Assembly (NCBI GenBank): GCA_010645155.1
Contig: JAAGOF010000250.1
Span: 422,747 to 486,746 of the forward strand
Source of the DNA: Tigriopus japonicus
Lineage: Eukaryota > Arthropoda > Copepoda > Harpacticoida > Harpacticidae
Direction of reading: 5' to 3'
Length of the DNA: 64,000 nt
Positions 13,701-25,162 of the stretch are shown here, piece after piece. The notes under the pieces are model-generated. The model worked only from the letters and a program-made list of their open reading frames with translations, made no database searches and was not told the DNA's origin. The position numbers and the translations under genes are program-made. Each line of letters begins with the position of its first letter. Position 1 is the stretch's first letter.

Positions 13701-16700
13701 TTGCAGATAAAACCCTGAAGTTTTTGTAATATTACCTGTACACTTGAACAACTCAATTTACATCTGATATGAACTATGCACAAGTTGGATAGAACTGTTT
13801 ATTGATGCGACCAAGTAATGTGTTTTGGCCAAGTGTTGCCACATTGGACCGTGTTCAGTTTTTTTGGGTCTAAAATTGTTACCAACCAATCGACTTTCAG
13901 AAAATAAAGAGGCATAAACACTAGGTGAAAAACCCGGAGACGCTTGTTTTGGTCGCATTATTTTTATTTACCCCAGTGTAGGTAACCGTTTTTGTGTCAA
14001 GGCCCATCAAATTTGGTTTTGTGAAGTCGGGGCCCACCATACAAATGGTAGCAGTTTCATGGGCCCACAAATTAACGATCTAAGACCTCTGGGCCCACAA
14101 ATACAGTACTATGGATGTCTTTTGGGCCCATGGCTCTCCTCCTTACTCGTGGGCCCACCAATGATCTCCCTTAGGCCCACCGGTTGCCGACCCCGGTTTA
14201 CGCCATGGTCCGAGATTAAGGAGTGTAAACGGATGGCATGAGCAGTGTTGCCAAAAAAACTAGTCAGATTTGTCCCATGTTGCCTTGATGGTGGGATTGG
14301 ATAATGCATCACTGTTATTCTGCCATGTTCTTATGATTTCATTGAAGGTGAGTGGTTGGCCAAATTTAAGTCTTTAAGTTGACCAAGTGAAAATTCAACG
14401 GGCTATCCACCATAACAAACGGATTTCAAACTACCGAGGCTTCGAAAAACCTAATTCTTCTACGTAAAATAGCAATTTGTCGAACAGTTATCATTTCCTT
14501 GGGTTAAAAAAGTGGCGAAGTATTTCAATTAAGGCAAAAAACGAGTGACTTTTTTTGTAAATCTTACTCTATAACCACGAGTGCAAGCCGGAAAAATGGA
14601 TAAGATGCTCCGCTTTTTGCTCATCAATTAATGTCTGAAACCAAGTGTTAAACGACAATTGACTAACGAGCAGGGTTCCTCTTCATCTTATGAATCATGA
14701 ACTTTAGTATTTGACTTCTCATCACATCAACTAATGTTTGAATCGGAGCCAGTAGAGACTAAATCAAATCCAGTGCCAAACTTGCTACCAAACGGTTGAG
14801 AATTTCTCATTTTCCAACATGACACAATAATTTTTCTGCGTTGTTGTAATGACAGTCATTGTTTAGCGCCATGATATTGTTTGGATGGTCATTGTTTAGC
14901 AAAGAGGCCAATATTGATGCATGCCGATGTATTTGTTAGTTTCCTCCATTCACCAGTTTCTCCTCCGACATTCGGTTCGCATGTGTATGTTGTTGGTTGC
15001 TTTGGATATGTCAAACCAGCTGTTGATTAACGTTCACTTTCCATTCTGTCGAGAATTAGCGGTTGCCGTCTTCATGTATGGACGTAGAAACCATTGTTTC
15101 CACCTTATCAATGCACGACTGCCACTTTCTATTTGGTGATGTGAGGGGCACCATCTCGACCGTTAATGGTCCAGACACCACGAATCAATTTTCTTCTAAA
15201 TCTGTCGGTGCAAGTAAGATTTACTTGCCTTAGTTTTTGGAAATCGAAAAAGTTCAAAGTTCCTCATGAACATTCGGCATCGTTGGCGATTCAATTGTGG
15301 ATCAAGGATGCAGAGTTGGTTCAATTGATATTCCAAGGCCGCAAATAGGGTGGAACAAGTGCATGATAAATTGAGGAACTTGCGTGTGGGGAAGAAGACT
15401 GATGATGACGGTTGTTTCGTTGGCGCGAGTCACGTAAAATGTCAAAATAGAAGCCTCTTTCATGTCGGGGGTTGCATTTGTCTTTGTCACATGTGTCTAG
15501 GCGAGAAGAAGAGCAGCATTGAAATGATGCGTGGTACGTGCCTTCACGGTTAATATTAGGCACCAACAATATCAACCATATTACCGATTCTGAGAGAGAC
15601 TACGGCTAAGAAGATTATTTTACGTAGATTGCATTCCATCCAGATTTATCTGATCAATTTAAAAAATAGATGACGTTACACTGAACTATTGGTCATGGAT
15701 GAGACGCAAGAAACCAGGGGTAAAAAAAAGTGAGGAAAAATTCAACTCGCATATCTGTCATAAAATACTTTTCTACCGTTCTCAAAGTGGGCTTTCCCAA
15801 AAATAAATAGCAAGCAAGATAATAATATTTCAAAAATCAATATGGATAAAATTCAAGTCTTCACATGTCTCTTCAATGCACAGATTTAAAAAACACTTAC
15901 TTAAGCCCGTTACACCCGTCATTTTTCAGGTGTGGTGGACTATTTGCAAACAGAAGTGTCCACTTCCAAAGAGAAGAAATTTCCATTGGTCACGTTTGTG
16001 GACACACCCGGATTGGTGGATGGCGATATGAACTATCCTTTCGACGTGAATGAAGCCATTCTTTGGTTGGGCGACCTTGTGGACATGATTTTTGTTTTCT
16101 TTGACCCCATTGGACAGGTTTGTGCGACACATGATGATGCCCTCGTTCCACTAAAATGTCACAATGCAAACCTGACTCATCTTTGCGACACCACTATTTT
16201 CAATGGCAAATAATTCCCTTGATAAAAGCCCATGTCTCACAATGGCGACGCTTTGGTCTGGTGACACAAATTGAAATTGAATCCTTGGTTCATACTTGAA
16301 ATTGAGTATTTACCGGGTGTTTCATAAGTAACGGAACAGGAAACCATGAACGTGACTCGGAAATCGTTAATCTCTCAAAAAATATTTCAAGCTCAAAAAT
16401 ATGTGGTAGCTAACAATTCGTAAGATACACATGGTTCTATTCCCTTTATATCGCCCTATTTTCGATTGAAACCAAGTTTTGGAACGGAGAAAAAAGTTGG
16501 AGTCACGAACGCTCTGTTTTCAAAAATGTCCCATCACGATAAAAATCGTCGTCGGTTAACTTGGATATAATTGCTTTTTCTGGTTCTTCAAGCTAAGGGT
16601 TTGACAAATCGTATCCATCAAAGATGAGGTTCTTATATTGTTTCAATCACGAGTTATAAACGATATAATTTGGTGTTCCGTTTCTTACAAAACACCCGGT

Positions 16701-19700
16701 AGGCTAGGGTCTTCAACTTAAAAATGGAGAAGAACGACTATCGAGCGTTATATTTATGTCAAGGTGTTTTATCGGCAGAATGCAAATTTCGATCATTGTG
16801 AAAGTATCCTTTAATCTAACTCTGGTTGTGCTTGAATGATGAAATGAGGAGTGGGTTTGAAAAATTTGTTGAAGGCGAATTTAGACGATCCTTCTCGTGT
16901 TCCAAGATTTGAGAGTTCTTCTTCGAATTCGAGGCACGTTCTCAAACGGCAAATTGCTGAGCCCATTTCTATTCCGTTTCCCACTCATTTATCTACTGTG
17001 TTGGTTCTTGCGCGAGCGCTACCTTGACTGGAACGCGTGGTTCGTTACCCGAAATGGTCCAGGTTTCAACCGACCAACCAGCCAGATAGATTTGTACCTA
17101 TGAGTACATTCAAAAATACTTCAAAGGTCTCATTCATATGAAGTGACCCATTTAGTCTTGAAGAGCTCCGGGCTCCAAATGAAATGAGGTACAACTGACC
17201 TGAGATTCGGATCAAATTGAATGAAATCACTGGAGCTAGCTTTGTAGATGTTCCTATATGTTAGCACCAGAGAAGAGAAGCGATGTGTAGCCGAGGGGCA
17301 GTAAGATCATCTCCAGATTTGCATATCAGTCCAATGGCAATCCCAAGCTCGCTTCAAAGCGGGCTGCCAGGTTGAGAGCATTTAAAAGGTAGGAAATCTT
17401 TCGGAATGGAAGAAATGAGGATAGGGAACCACGAGAGCGAAAGCTACCGCCTCCAAAAGTATCAATTCCAACAGCACCAAAACTGGAAATATGCACAAAA
17501 GTGGTGCAAATCAGATTTTGCCGCCAGACTTCAAGAAACTCAAGACTTGTCATAATTGTTTGCGGCTGTCTGTGATGCTTTGGTTTAGGATTTTGTTTTT
17601 GCTCTTGTAATCTAGGCTCTTTGCAAAAGGACCCTAAATATCGTGGAATCCCTGAGTGCCAAACATTCCGAACGCATGCGATTCTATTTGTCGAAAGCGG
17701 ACGAAGCCGGACACGAATCCGATCGACAAAGAGTCATGATGCAAATCGTGCAAGAGCTCTGCAAAAGACCAACCTTGAATCGAACCGGATTCGAGATGCC
17801 CACCATATTCATTCCCAATCCCGACAAGGTCAGTAAGCTCGATTTTCCCGGAGCCTTGATGATGATCATCATCATTAATGGATTTCATTACTAACACGTG
17901 GCGTGTTGGTTGCATTTTCTTTGTTTAGCCGAGTCGTTGCGTGAACCAAATCGAAGACGTGTGCAAGGACATCGAAAAGACCATCACGCAAACCATCCAG
18001 AATACACTGAATCAATTGGAAAAGGACTGCGACGAGATTGGTGACCTGGTGGACTCAAAAATCGCCCGAGATAACGAAGCTCGCTCCCACAACCTTCGGG
18101 CAGGCACCAAAGGACTCCTTTTGTTCTTTTTGGGTCTGACCTTGCCTCTGGCCTTGTTGGTCAATCTTTTGGCGAGCAGCTTCCCGGAAAAGATGCTCAA
18201 GGACCTCCTCGGGCGCGATGGAATGGAGTCGCTGAAACTCTATCTGGTAATTACTTTGAACTCGCCATTGGCTCACCATGGGATATGAAAGCCAAACTGG
18301 TTCCCCGTTTTTGGACCCTGGAAGATGTATCCATTTCCATATGTTTTAATTGTCCCCCTCTCGTCCCTGAAGTACACCCACCCATGGCTCCTACTTTCAT
18401 ATTCATGGAGTATTATGCAAATTCTGTTGTTTATTTTTGGATGTGAACGCCGGCATTGTTGTTTCAGTCCCCTATTCGCGGTTTTTGGGAAAGCATCCCA
18501 CAGGAGTATCACTTGTACGCCCTTCTCACGCTGGGCTTCCTGACCTTATTTCTACTTGGAGCGGCCAAATTCCTGTCCCGATCAAAGGCCACAATGTCTC
18601 GAAAGCACAAGAAGAAACTTCTTGAACAACAGACTTACGTGAGGACCGTGGTGAAGGACAAGAAGGTAAGTGCATGCAAGCAATCGGTCCCAGGACCATA
18701 AAACGCGGAACAACCTTCCGTGTCTTCATCACCTCTTTTCTTTCTCGCTTCTTTGTTGTTTGTGCCGTGTGTTCGGGATATTTGGTGTCGGGATAGTTGC
18801 CTCTAGCCGGCATTGAATCACACAGCCTTAATGGGATCCACCCGCAACAAGGTTTTTAGCCTCTAGCTCGAGTGCTAGGAAATAATAAGATTTGAATAAT
18901 TCCATCTACTTAAGTTTAACATGGATGGAGGGAGGGCACTGTCACACAAGCAAGATTTATTGCGCTTTTTCATGTTGTCTTCACAGCGGAGTTAGGAACG
19001 ACAACGACAACGTTCGAGTGGTTAAGGGAAAAAAAGTCTCTAGAAACGAACCTAAATGGAAACCTTGGGACCCCCAAAGCCGAGGATGAAAGACGGGCTT
19101 TAATCAAAGCCCAATCATGAAAAGTATGCACGACAGATCGAATATCTTGGAATGATTGAATGGCCAATCTAGTCCGTCCTTTGTGTTTTCAATCGCCAGA
19201 TTAGACATTTCCAATATCTAAACTGATATCGGAAAACCAAATAGTTTTCTCCAATGGACAGAGTTTCAGTATAAAGATATAGCAAACCTACAAGAAGGGA
19301 GCTTTTCTTATTCCTTGCAATAAGGGGGACGGAATATACAAAAAAAGTTGGAATTGAAGCGGCGATCTCAGTTTCACAAAGAGTCCTTTGAAGTGCGTTC
19401 GCCTTGGGTTGGAATGAGTAGCTGAAGCAAGCCAGCCTTTCTACGTACATACAGACTTTCTTTCTTTACCTTAGAACTGTGTCTTCTTTCCCAATTGCGA
19501 GCGAAAACCGAATTTGGGGTTGGAAGGGATCCCCGACTGAGCAAATAAGTTGGCAAATCTCTTTGAACTCATATTCCATGTGAATTGCAAAGGACGACCA
19601 ACCAGTTGGCGATTCTTTTGAGATAAAAAGACCAAAAGGCCCTCCTGCTGTCTTGTAATTGGATGAAGGCAACCACTTTTGGACTTGAATGTACATTGTA

Positions 19701-21770
19701 GAACAAAGGCCAACTTTGATGAAAGGCATAGCATGAATTGTTGGGCTTTTGGGCTTTAGTTTCACCCCTTTTATATCAATGTTTCCGCTAATTTTGCGGT
19801 CAAACCTTTCCCTTGAGGAATTTTAGTTCCAGCTTGCTTTTGGATCTGGGGGAAAAATGGATCAAATGTCGGTTCAGTTGGTAAACCTATTATTTACCCC
19901 ATGAAGTTGGCCAAAACATTCCGTGACATTCGATCTAATCTTGATAAATGATGGTTAAGCCGCGTTGGGTGCATTTTTGTAAATGAAATGTGCGATTCTT
20001 TGCCATGATAAATTATCCGATAGGTTTCATGAGCCGTTTCTGAGAAATAACTTATCGAAGCAAGTTTGTCACCGACAGCCCATATTTCAGAAACAAAAAG
20101 TAATGGCTGAATGTCAACCAAGGCTTTTTCAGTTGTTCTTGACCAGTCGAGAATGACAAATGGCCACCAATGGGTTGGCTACCGTACTAATTTGCGAAAA
20201 GGATAGGTTAGCAAACTCTGCCCGTGACTTTTACCGAGTTTAGGTCGTTGTTGATCTGCTAAATCTTTTCAATGAAGATTGCCATAACGACTCGTTTAAA
20301 AGATTAGGTGGGCTCCATACCCGGTGGAAGCAAAAAATAGCGTCTTCTTCGTGCAATAAATATTTCGTTATCGCTCGTAATTTCTGTGCCGTGCTCCCGA
20401 AAGCGAAGGTTCCAAGTGGATCCACACGACAAAAAAGTAAAAAATCGTCCTTAGTCTCCCCAAAGACCAGTCCAAAAGAACCACTTCAAACAGCCTTATG
20501 CCGGCGAAAAGTGGTTTCTGAATCCACGAGGGAACCACTTTTTGGCGTGGATCGAGTCGAAATGCTAAAATCCTCTTGCCATTGCCAAAACTCTCCAAAG
20601 TCATGACTTGGTTCTTAAGGTTGTGCCAAATCAATCTCATTTCGCGCTCGCAAATAGACTTTGAGAGCACCTCTTCTATTTAAAGACCTTTTTCGCGAGC
20701 AAAGCTTTCCAAGAGATTCTTGAGACAGAGAAGCCCAAGCTCGATATTGTTTCTGTGAAAGTTCGTTGACCTGCTTCCATCTGGTGATAATAACCTGAAA
20801 GGGCACATTTCCTCTCTCTAATAGGTTGTTGTTGGCTCAGTGGCAAAGTTAGTTCTTGTGCCCGATCTGTACATTGATTTAGGACCCTGGTTCCCGACAC
20901 AAAAGGAGTATCTTTCTTAGAAGAAGTGTTGGGATCGAGGAGTGTGTAGTATAAAGTTGGGAGATGGTCGAGTGGCTCGTTCGTTCTCCAAGGTTCAAAA
21001 GAGTTACTATTATCATTGAGAGGAATTCCGGTCAACACGTTCAGCCTCGATGGACGTCCATTTCACTGAGAGCGGCTGGCCAAGTACGAATTGAGTTTTT
21101 TTGCCCTTATCTTTCTAGTGAAGGGCAATTGATTTTGAGCTTGATTTATCTGCACCTTTCTTTCATTTTTAAGCCAATGGAAAACATAACTTTTCGTTGC
21201 CCACTTTTAACGAACTCTTATCAGTATGAAAATTAGTTCTCGATCATGAATAGGAAGCAAGTCATTAACATGTGCTTCACTAACGAGACTTTCTTTGAGA
21301 AGAAGGAGAAATTTGATTGGAACTTTCCAAGAGACGGTGACCAATTTCCATTCTGTTCAGGGCCTCTACTGTCCTTGGTGCTGTGAGGACCTGAAAAATG
21401 TCCTCGGATTTATTTGCCACCTCACCTCGAGGGAAGTCCGACCAAGACGTCAAGGACGATGGCTCTTTATGGAATGAGCCAGATGGAACTTGCTCCAAAA
21501 AAAGTTCCCTCCCATGCTACCTTGTCTAGTGGCAGGTGAACGACGACGAACTTTAAAGATCCCCAAGCTTCACTTCATTCGGAAAAAGTTCCGGATTACC
21601 CGTTATAAACGAAACTTTTGTCGACGTAGCTGTTCGGTTCTAATCTATGTAACGCCATGTTTTTCGATTCATTGAGGCCTTTTAATGAACCTGTTCCATT
21701 CCTCTTTCTTTTCCAGCAATCCCTCTACAAGGAGTATTTACAACAAATGGTCTCGGAACATGATCTCTAA
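1488..21770 (+). CDS. Dynamin-type GTPase with two C-terminal membrane segments (8 exons, 455 aa)
   Basis: The spliced product is a predicted membrane-anchored, dynamin-superfamily large GTPase. Exons are 1488-1735, 7603-7696, 8801-8855, 15930-16117, 17616-17828, 17929-18246, 18468-18665 and 21717-21770; all introns are GT-AG and all phases join without a stop. Visible motifs are the G1 P-loop GNHSAGKSS (residues 71-79), G3 DTPG (157-160) and G4-like SKAD (221-224). Exon 6 has a helical stretch followed by a hydrophobic segment near 329-350, and exon 7 has a second near 388-408, then a basic tail. By analogy with dynamin/EHD-like proteins it probably remodels or tethers a membrane; the organelle and partners are unknown. 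The ATG has A at -3 and an in-frame stop just upstream. Small internal exons sit in introns of up to 7 kb. I know of no standard gene symbol. Confidence 0.92.
1736..7602 (+). other. Intron 1 of the dynamin-like gene
   Basis: 5.9-kb GT-AG intron. Apart from a CCAA microsatellite at 5946-5967 I see no exon, RNA gene or bounded transposon in it. The longest frame inside (6689-7294, minus strand, 201 codons) resembles no family I know. Confidence 0.7.
5946..5967. repeat. (CCAA)n microsatellite
   Basis: About five tandem ACCA units in intron 1, followed by two AGCA variants. The same motif recurs at 23128-23146. Confidence 0.85.
7603..7696 (+). CDS. Dynamin-like gene, exon 2
   Basis: Acceptor TTTTTTAG/G and donor CACG/GTAAG. 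It completes W83 and encodes residues 84-114 (YIEEHVQRTGVAIETQG, then FSFVTSGRRRESLT), the switch-I side of the G domain. Only the phase and the fit to flanking exons reveal this 94-bp exon. Confidence 0.9.
7697..8800 (+). other. Intron 2 of the dynamin-like gene
   Basis: 1.1-kb intron holding a TCA trinucleotide run at 7751-7779 and a GAT/AAT-rich run near 8555-8582. Nothing else was recognised. The poly-Asp frame on the minus strand is only the microsatellite translated. Confidence 0.75.
7751..7779. repeat. (TCA)n microsatellite
   Basis: Nearly ten uninterrupted TCA units inside intron 2, preceded by three TCG/CGT units. Confidence 0.9.
8801..8855 (+). CDS. Dynamin-like gene, exon 3 (55 bp)
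   Basis: Acceptor GCTTTCAG/G and donor CCCAG/GTAAG. It encodes residues 115-132 (GNATLHLYPHFQPLLDFP) plus the first base of G133. Its phases match exons 2 and 4 exactly, which is the main support for so small an exon. Confidence 0.88.
8856..15929 (+). other. Intron 3 of the dynamin-like gene
   Basis: 7.1-kb intron. It holds an old hAT-type MITE at 13974-14195 and a short TTAGG-like stretch at 9503-9515. No other exon or bounded element was recognised. Confidence 0.7.
13966..14203 (-). mobile_element. Old hAT-type MITE, GGGCCCAC-rich family (copy 1)
   Basis: The element proper is 13974-14195 (222 bp), inverted relative to the copy at 56006-56254. They share ordered blocks of GGGCCCAC and an ACTATGGATGTCT block. 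Ends read CAGTGTAGGTAACC and GGTTGCCGACCCCG, decayed from CAGGGGTMGGCAACC. Flanks ATTTACCC and GTTTACGC agree at 6 of 8 bases, consistent with an aged 8-bp duplication. Confidence 0.75.
15930..16117 (+). CDS. Dynamin-like gene, exon 4 (DTPG switch II)
   Basis: Acceptor TTTTTCAG/G and donor GACAG/GTTTG. It encodes residues 133-195 including VTFVDTPGLVDGDM, the G3 motif, and ends FVFFDPIGQ in phase 0. Confidence 0.93.
16118..17615 (+). other. Intron 4 of the dynamin-like gene
   Basis: 1.5-kb intron whose main content is the mariner-type MITE at 16313-16699. The remainder shows no recognisable feature. Confidence 0.75.
16311..16701. mobile_element. Mariner-type MITE with TA target duplication
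   Basis: The element proper is 16313-16699 (387 bp). Its ends are inverted repeats of about 25 bp starting CCGGGTGTTT and continuing TAAG-AACGGAAC, with two or three mismatches. Both flanks are TA (16311-16312 and 16700-16701), the Tc1/mariner target. It has no coding capacity and lies in intron 4. Confidence 0.88.
17616..17828 (+). CDS. Dynamin-like gene, exon 5 (SKAD)
   Basis: Acceptor TAATCTAG/GCT and donor GACAAG/GTCAG. It encodes residues 196-266 with MRFYLSKADEAGHESDRQR, where SKAD is the likely G4 guanine-specificity motif. Both ends are phase 0. Confidence 0.93.
17929..18246 (+). CDS. Dynamin-like gene, exon 6 (stalk-like helix and first membrane segment)
   Basis: Acceptor TTGTTTAG/CCG and donor TATCTG/GTAAT. 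It encodes residues 267-372: an amphipathic, Gln/Asp-rich helical stretch, then a roughly 22-residue hydrophobic segment containing LLLFFLGLTLPLALLVNLL. A 100-bp intron separates it from exon 5. Confidence 0.93.
18468..18665 (+). CDS. Dynamin-like gene, exon 7 (second membrane segment)
   Basis: Acceptor TTGTTTCAG/TCC and donor AAGAAG/GTAAG. It encodes residues 373-438: hydrophobic HLYALLTLGFLTLFLLGAA, then a Lys/Arg-rich tail (SRKHKKKLLEQQ). The two segments of exons 6 and 7 would form a hairpin anchor. Confidence 0.92.
18666..21716 (+). other. Intron 7 of the dynamin-like gene
   Basis: 3.05-kb GT-AG intron before the short last coding exon. No bounded repeat, RNA gene or additional exon was recognised. 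Confidence 0.65.
21717..21770 (+). CDS. Dynamin-like gene, terminal exon
   Basis: Acceptor CTTTTCCAG/CAA follows a good pyrimidine tract. It encodes QSLYKEYLQQMVSEHDL and a TAA stop. Phase 0 matches exon 7, and a poly(A) signal follows, supporting this as the true end. Confidence 0.82.
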   Translation, partial: QSLYKEYLQQMVSEHDL

Positions 21771-21943
21771 CTCTTCCCAACCACTAGAACGTCGTGAGCA
21801 ACGTGATCCATGAGGAATGAATCTCTCCATATCGCAAGTGCCTAAATGAAATCTTAATTGCTTTGACAGTATCCATGTGTTCGCCAATGGATTACCTACC
21901 TGATTTTTACAATTTTTTGATCAACGATCTGCTTTTTCCACGA

Positions 21944-21949
21944 AATAAA
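21944..21949 (+). other. Poly(A) signal AATAAA of the dynamin-like gene
   Basis: First canonical AATAAA after the TAA at 21768-21770, giving a 3' UTR of roughly 200 bases. Confidence 0.6.
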
Positions 21950-24900
21950 ATGACATCACAGACAGGCAGAAAGAACTCCATTACTCTCGCCGGATTTGAA
22001 AACCGTTAGAAAATTGACAGTCAGGTATGCGTACGTTTGTCCGTAGAAGTTTGTGAAGCCAGAGATCATTCTTCTCCTCAACGAGACCGGTTGCTAAGCT
22101 AGAGTTTGGAATCTGGTTTGATGTCAAAGGCTTCCGGATTTCAATCTGACTACTAAGGTCTTCTTGAATGATGATGGTGATGGAGACGCATGCATGCATA
22201 CATGGATGGTAGGTATTAAATTGTGCCAGCTCTCTAAATTCGGCGTATTTTTCATCTACCATCCAATTGTGGGATTGCCAGAACGTAATTTAATTTCGGT
22301 GAGTCGTGGAAATCGTCTCAAATCAAGCCAACGCCCGTGTTCCTTAGCCATTTCCAGGTTACTACGACGGGGTTCCTCTTTCCTAAATTGACACATTTCT
22401 CCCTATTTCCCCAGGGTGACTCTTCCGTGGTAGTGAGCTTCCACATTTAGAGTATACTATAGTATATCGTCTTCATCTAGTATGTACTACAGTATGTGTG
22501 TGAGTGGTGGAGGATTGACAAAATGTCGTGGAGTCATATTCCATCTCTTTCTTGTTGGGCTCTCCAAATTGTGTTCGTGAGAGGCGTCGATCGGCTTCAC
22601 CAACCTAGCTGTGGAACAGACCTTCAGTCAGCGGTTCAAAGCCCTTCAGCGAGTCGTCGAGCTCCCAACGATCCATCCAAATGCAAGAGGATGGAACACC
22701 ACGAAGGCGCTTTTCTGTTTGCCAGTCACCGTCAAAAACGGGCGAAGAAATCAGAAACTTGAACGGCGACTCCTAGCTTGAGCACCCGGACCAACCCATA
22801 AGGGAACAATAACAATATCAGTCAACGTGTGAGAGTCGCATCGAACAGACAGACACCAATCATCATCGTCAATAGACACAATTTATTATTTGCGTATTGT
22901 CTTGAGAAGCCATATCAGAGTCGGTGAAATATCTAGTCGACCAACCAAGGCTTCTTTCCCAATATCCGGGGTGGTGGTTCCATAGTTCATCAGAGACCAT
23001 CTGCAACGAGCAAGCCTAAGGAGGAAGGAGAAAAAGAAATTGTGAGGGACATATAGAGTCATGTCATTAGCATGTTCCTTCCCAAAGGAAATGAGTATGC
23101 TGCTCATCTGAGAATGAGCGAATAGTGAACCAACCAACCAACCAACGATTGAGTTGCAAGTGGATGGGTTCGTGTGTGAGTGAGACATTGTCAGTGTGGA
23201 ATACATCAGGGAACAACCGACAAGTGGGGACGAATAGTAGTTGGGTGTTGGCAATAATAATAGCCGTGCTACGTACTAGATAGCTGGCTTGCTCGTTTCG
23301 TTGGTTCCCCCTTGGGTGGAGCTTTTCTGTGGCTTTGGCTCTGTCACATCGGTTCCTAATTGGACCGGACCATCATCGGGCAGTGTGGCCTTGGTCCAGA
23401 GAATCCAATTGACTTTTGGGTCGTCGTCTTCTCCTTTTTCTGCGCCCTAGAGGATCTGAGAAATTGGAACTAAGAACAGAACTAATATCATCGCGGTTGA
23501 AGATCCAATCGTGGAACAACCATGCCTTCAGCCGCCAGTTTGGAACAGCTCAAGGAGAGGCTTTGCCGGAGAGAACAGTAAGAAATCATTCACACTTAAA
23601 ACGTAACTATTGTAAAAAAAAAGAAAGAAGCGTGGCTGGCAGAGCGCGGTTCCGACTCAAGTCAATGCCACAAAGACGTCGAAATATGAAGAGAACCATA
23701 ATTCAAAGCTATTTTTGCTTCTGAGCCCTTTCTGTCGGAAAGGCGCCAATACGAAAGCTGTCAATATTCCTTATTGCGCGGAAACAATATTGAAAGAAAA
23801 AAGAAGGCTTAAGGACAGACCTGGCCATAGATAGACATAGCTTTTCGCTTCGCGGGAGTAAAAAGAGACAAGTGTCGATCAGCGTTTAAGTGCATCAATG
23901 ATGCACATTCTGTCCAATCAAAACAGACTAATCCAAAGCTTTTCAGGGTATTTTAAAAGTGTGGTGCCATTCCCTCTCGCGTTGCTTCCTACCGATGGCC
24001 TAAGTCTCAAGGGAAACCTCTTTATGAGTTGGCTTCATTTCGCCACTCCCGAGGGCAACATGAAGTTTCCATGAGCTTGACGGGCTGAAATAAAAAAGAA
24101 ATATGCCACGGGCAGCTGTCTGTCTGTCACTTTATCCTCTGCATACACCCTTGCCAAGACAGGGCAAGAAAATATGTGCCAAAATGTGTACCCGAGGGAG
24201 TTGGACCACTGTTGGACTTGCCATGACGAGGAGGGATAATTTGTTGCTGCAAGCGCACACCAGAGGCCACTTACTTTTTGCTGAGCGTCTCCAATTAATG
24301 AAGTTCTCTTCTAGCTTCTTCCACTAGTCTCTCTCATGTTGGTGATGATCGGGGGCCCAGGTGGTGCCACTCAAGCGTAAATTATTGGATAGCCAACCTT
24401 GAACAAACTTTAGAGGTTTTCATTAAAATTCCCGTGCGTGTTTGTTCAACAACAGGCTTTTAGGGTATCGTCATCCACGTGTTTGATCTTGGTTGGGTGG
24501 CCTGATTTTTCCTTTTCCGCCTCTTGTCAACGTTTCGTGCTTGGGTGCCGATATTCGATGTTCCAATTTGGACCCGACAGACGTTTTCTTGAGCAGGTTT
24601 TGGGAACAAAATGTGTCCCTTTTCACGAGTGAAAGAACGTACTCAAGACTAAAGAGTGTCTGAAAACTTGGTCATTTGAATTATGCAGAAACTTTATTAA
24701 CAAGGAGTGCCAAAAAAAGGGAAAAGAACAGGACCGCCTTTGAAATGAGAAAAACAGCCTCGTGTTTTAAGTGAAGCCACGGTTGTTCACCATTTTTTTC
24801 ATTTTGAAAATCGTTTTATCTTATTCTTCACGTGTCAAAGAGACTGGAACCGCTGAAACAGGGTGCAAAAATAACCACCGCTACGAAACGTTTACTTTCA

Positions 24901-25113
24901 ATCTCAAAACTTCACTAACGAATCTTCTTTCAACCAACGTAAGTGATCGGATTTTTTCTATATGTTTTGGGTCAATCGCTATCCTAGAAATTTGAGAGTT
25001 AATGTTGTGAATTGTTAGTTTTGGTTCTAGTTCTGCTATCGCTTCGTTTTGGATGTGAGATATTCTTGGCTCAAAAAACAATTGAACTTGGATGTAAAAG
25101 CGACCCAAACATT
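21950..25113. other. Intergenic stretch
   Basis: No supported gene. It contains an ACCA microsatellite at 23128-23146 and a stretch rich in AGTATACT-like palindromic bits near 22451-22496. Confidence 0.55.
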
Positions 25114-25162
25114 GGTCAAACTAGAGCGCTATAATATTTTATTATAGGGCTCTAGGTCAAAC
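25114..25162. mobile_element. 33-bp palindromic micro-element with 8-bp TSD
   Basis: Positions 25122-25154 form a near-perfect palindrome that starts TAGAGCGCTATAATA and ends TATTATAGGGCTCTA. It is flanked by identical GGTCAAAC at 25114-25121 and 25155-25162. The TAGAG end and 8-bp duplication match hAT conventions, so this looks like two fused transposon ends with no interior. An end-joined deletion remnant is the likeliest reading. Confidence 0.65.
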
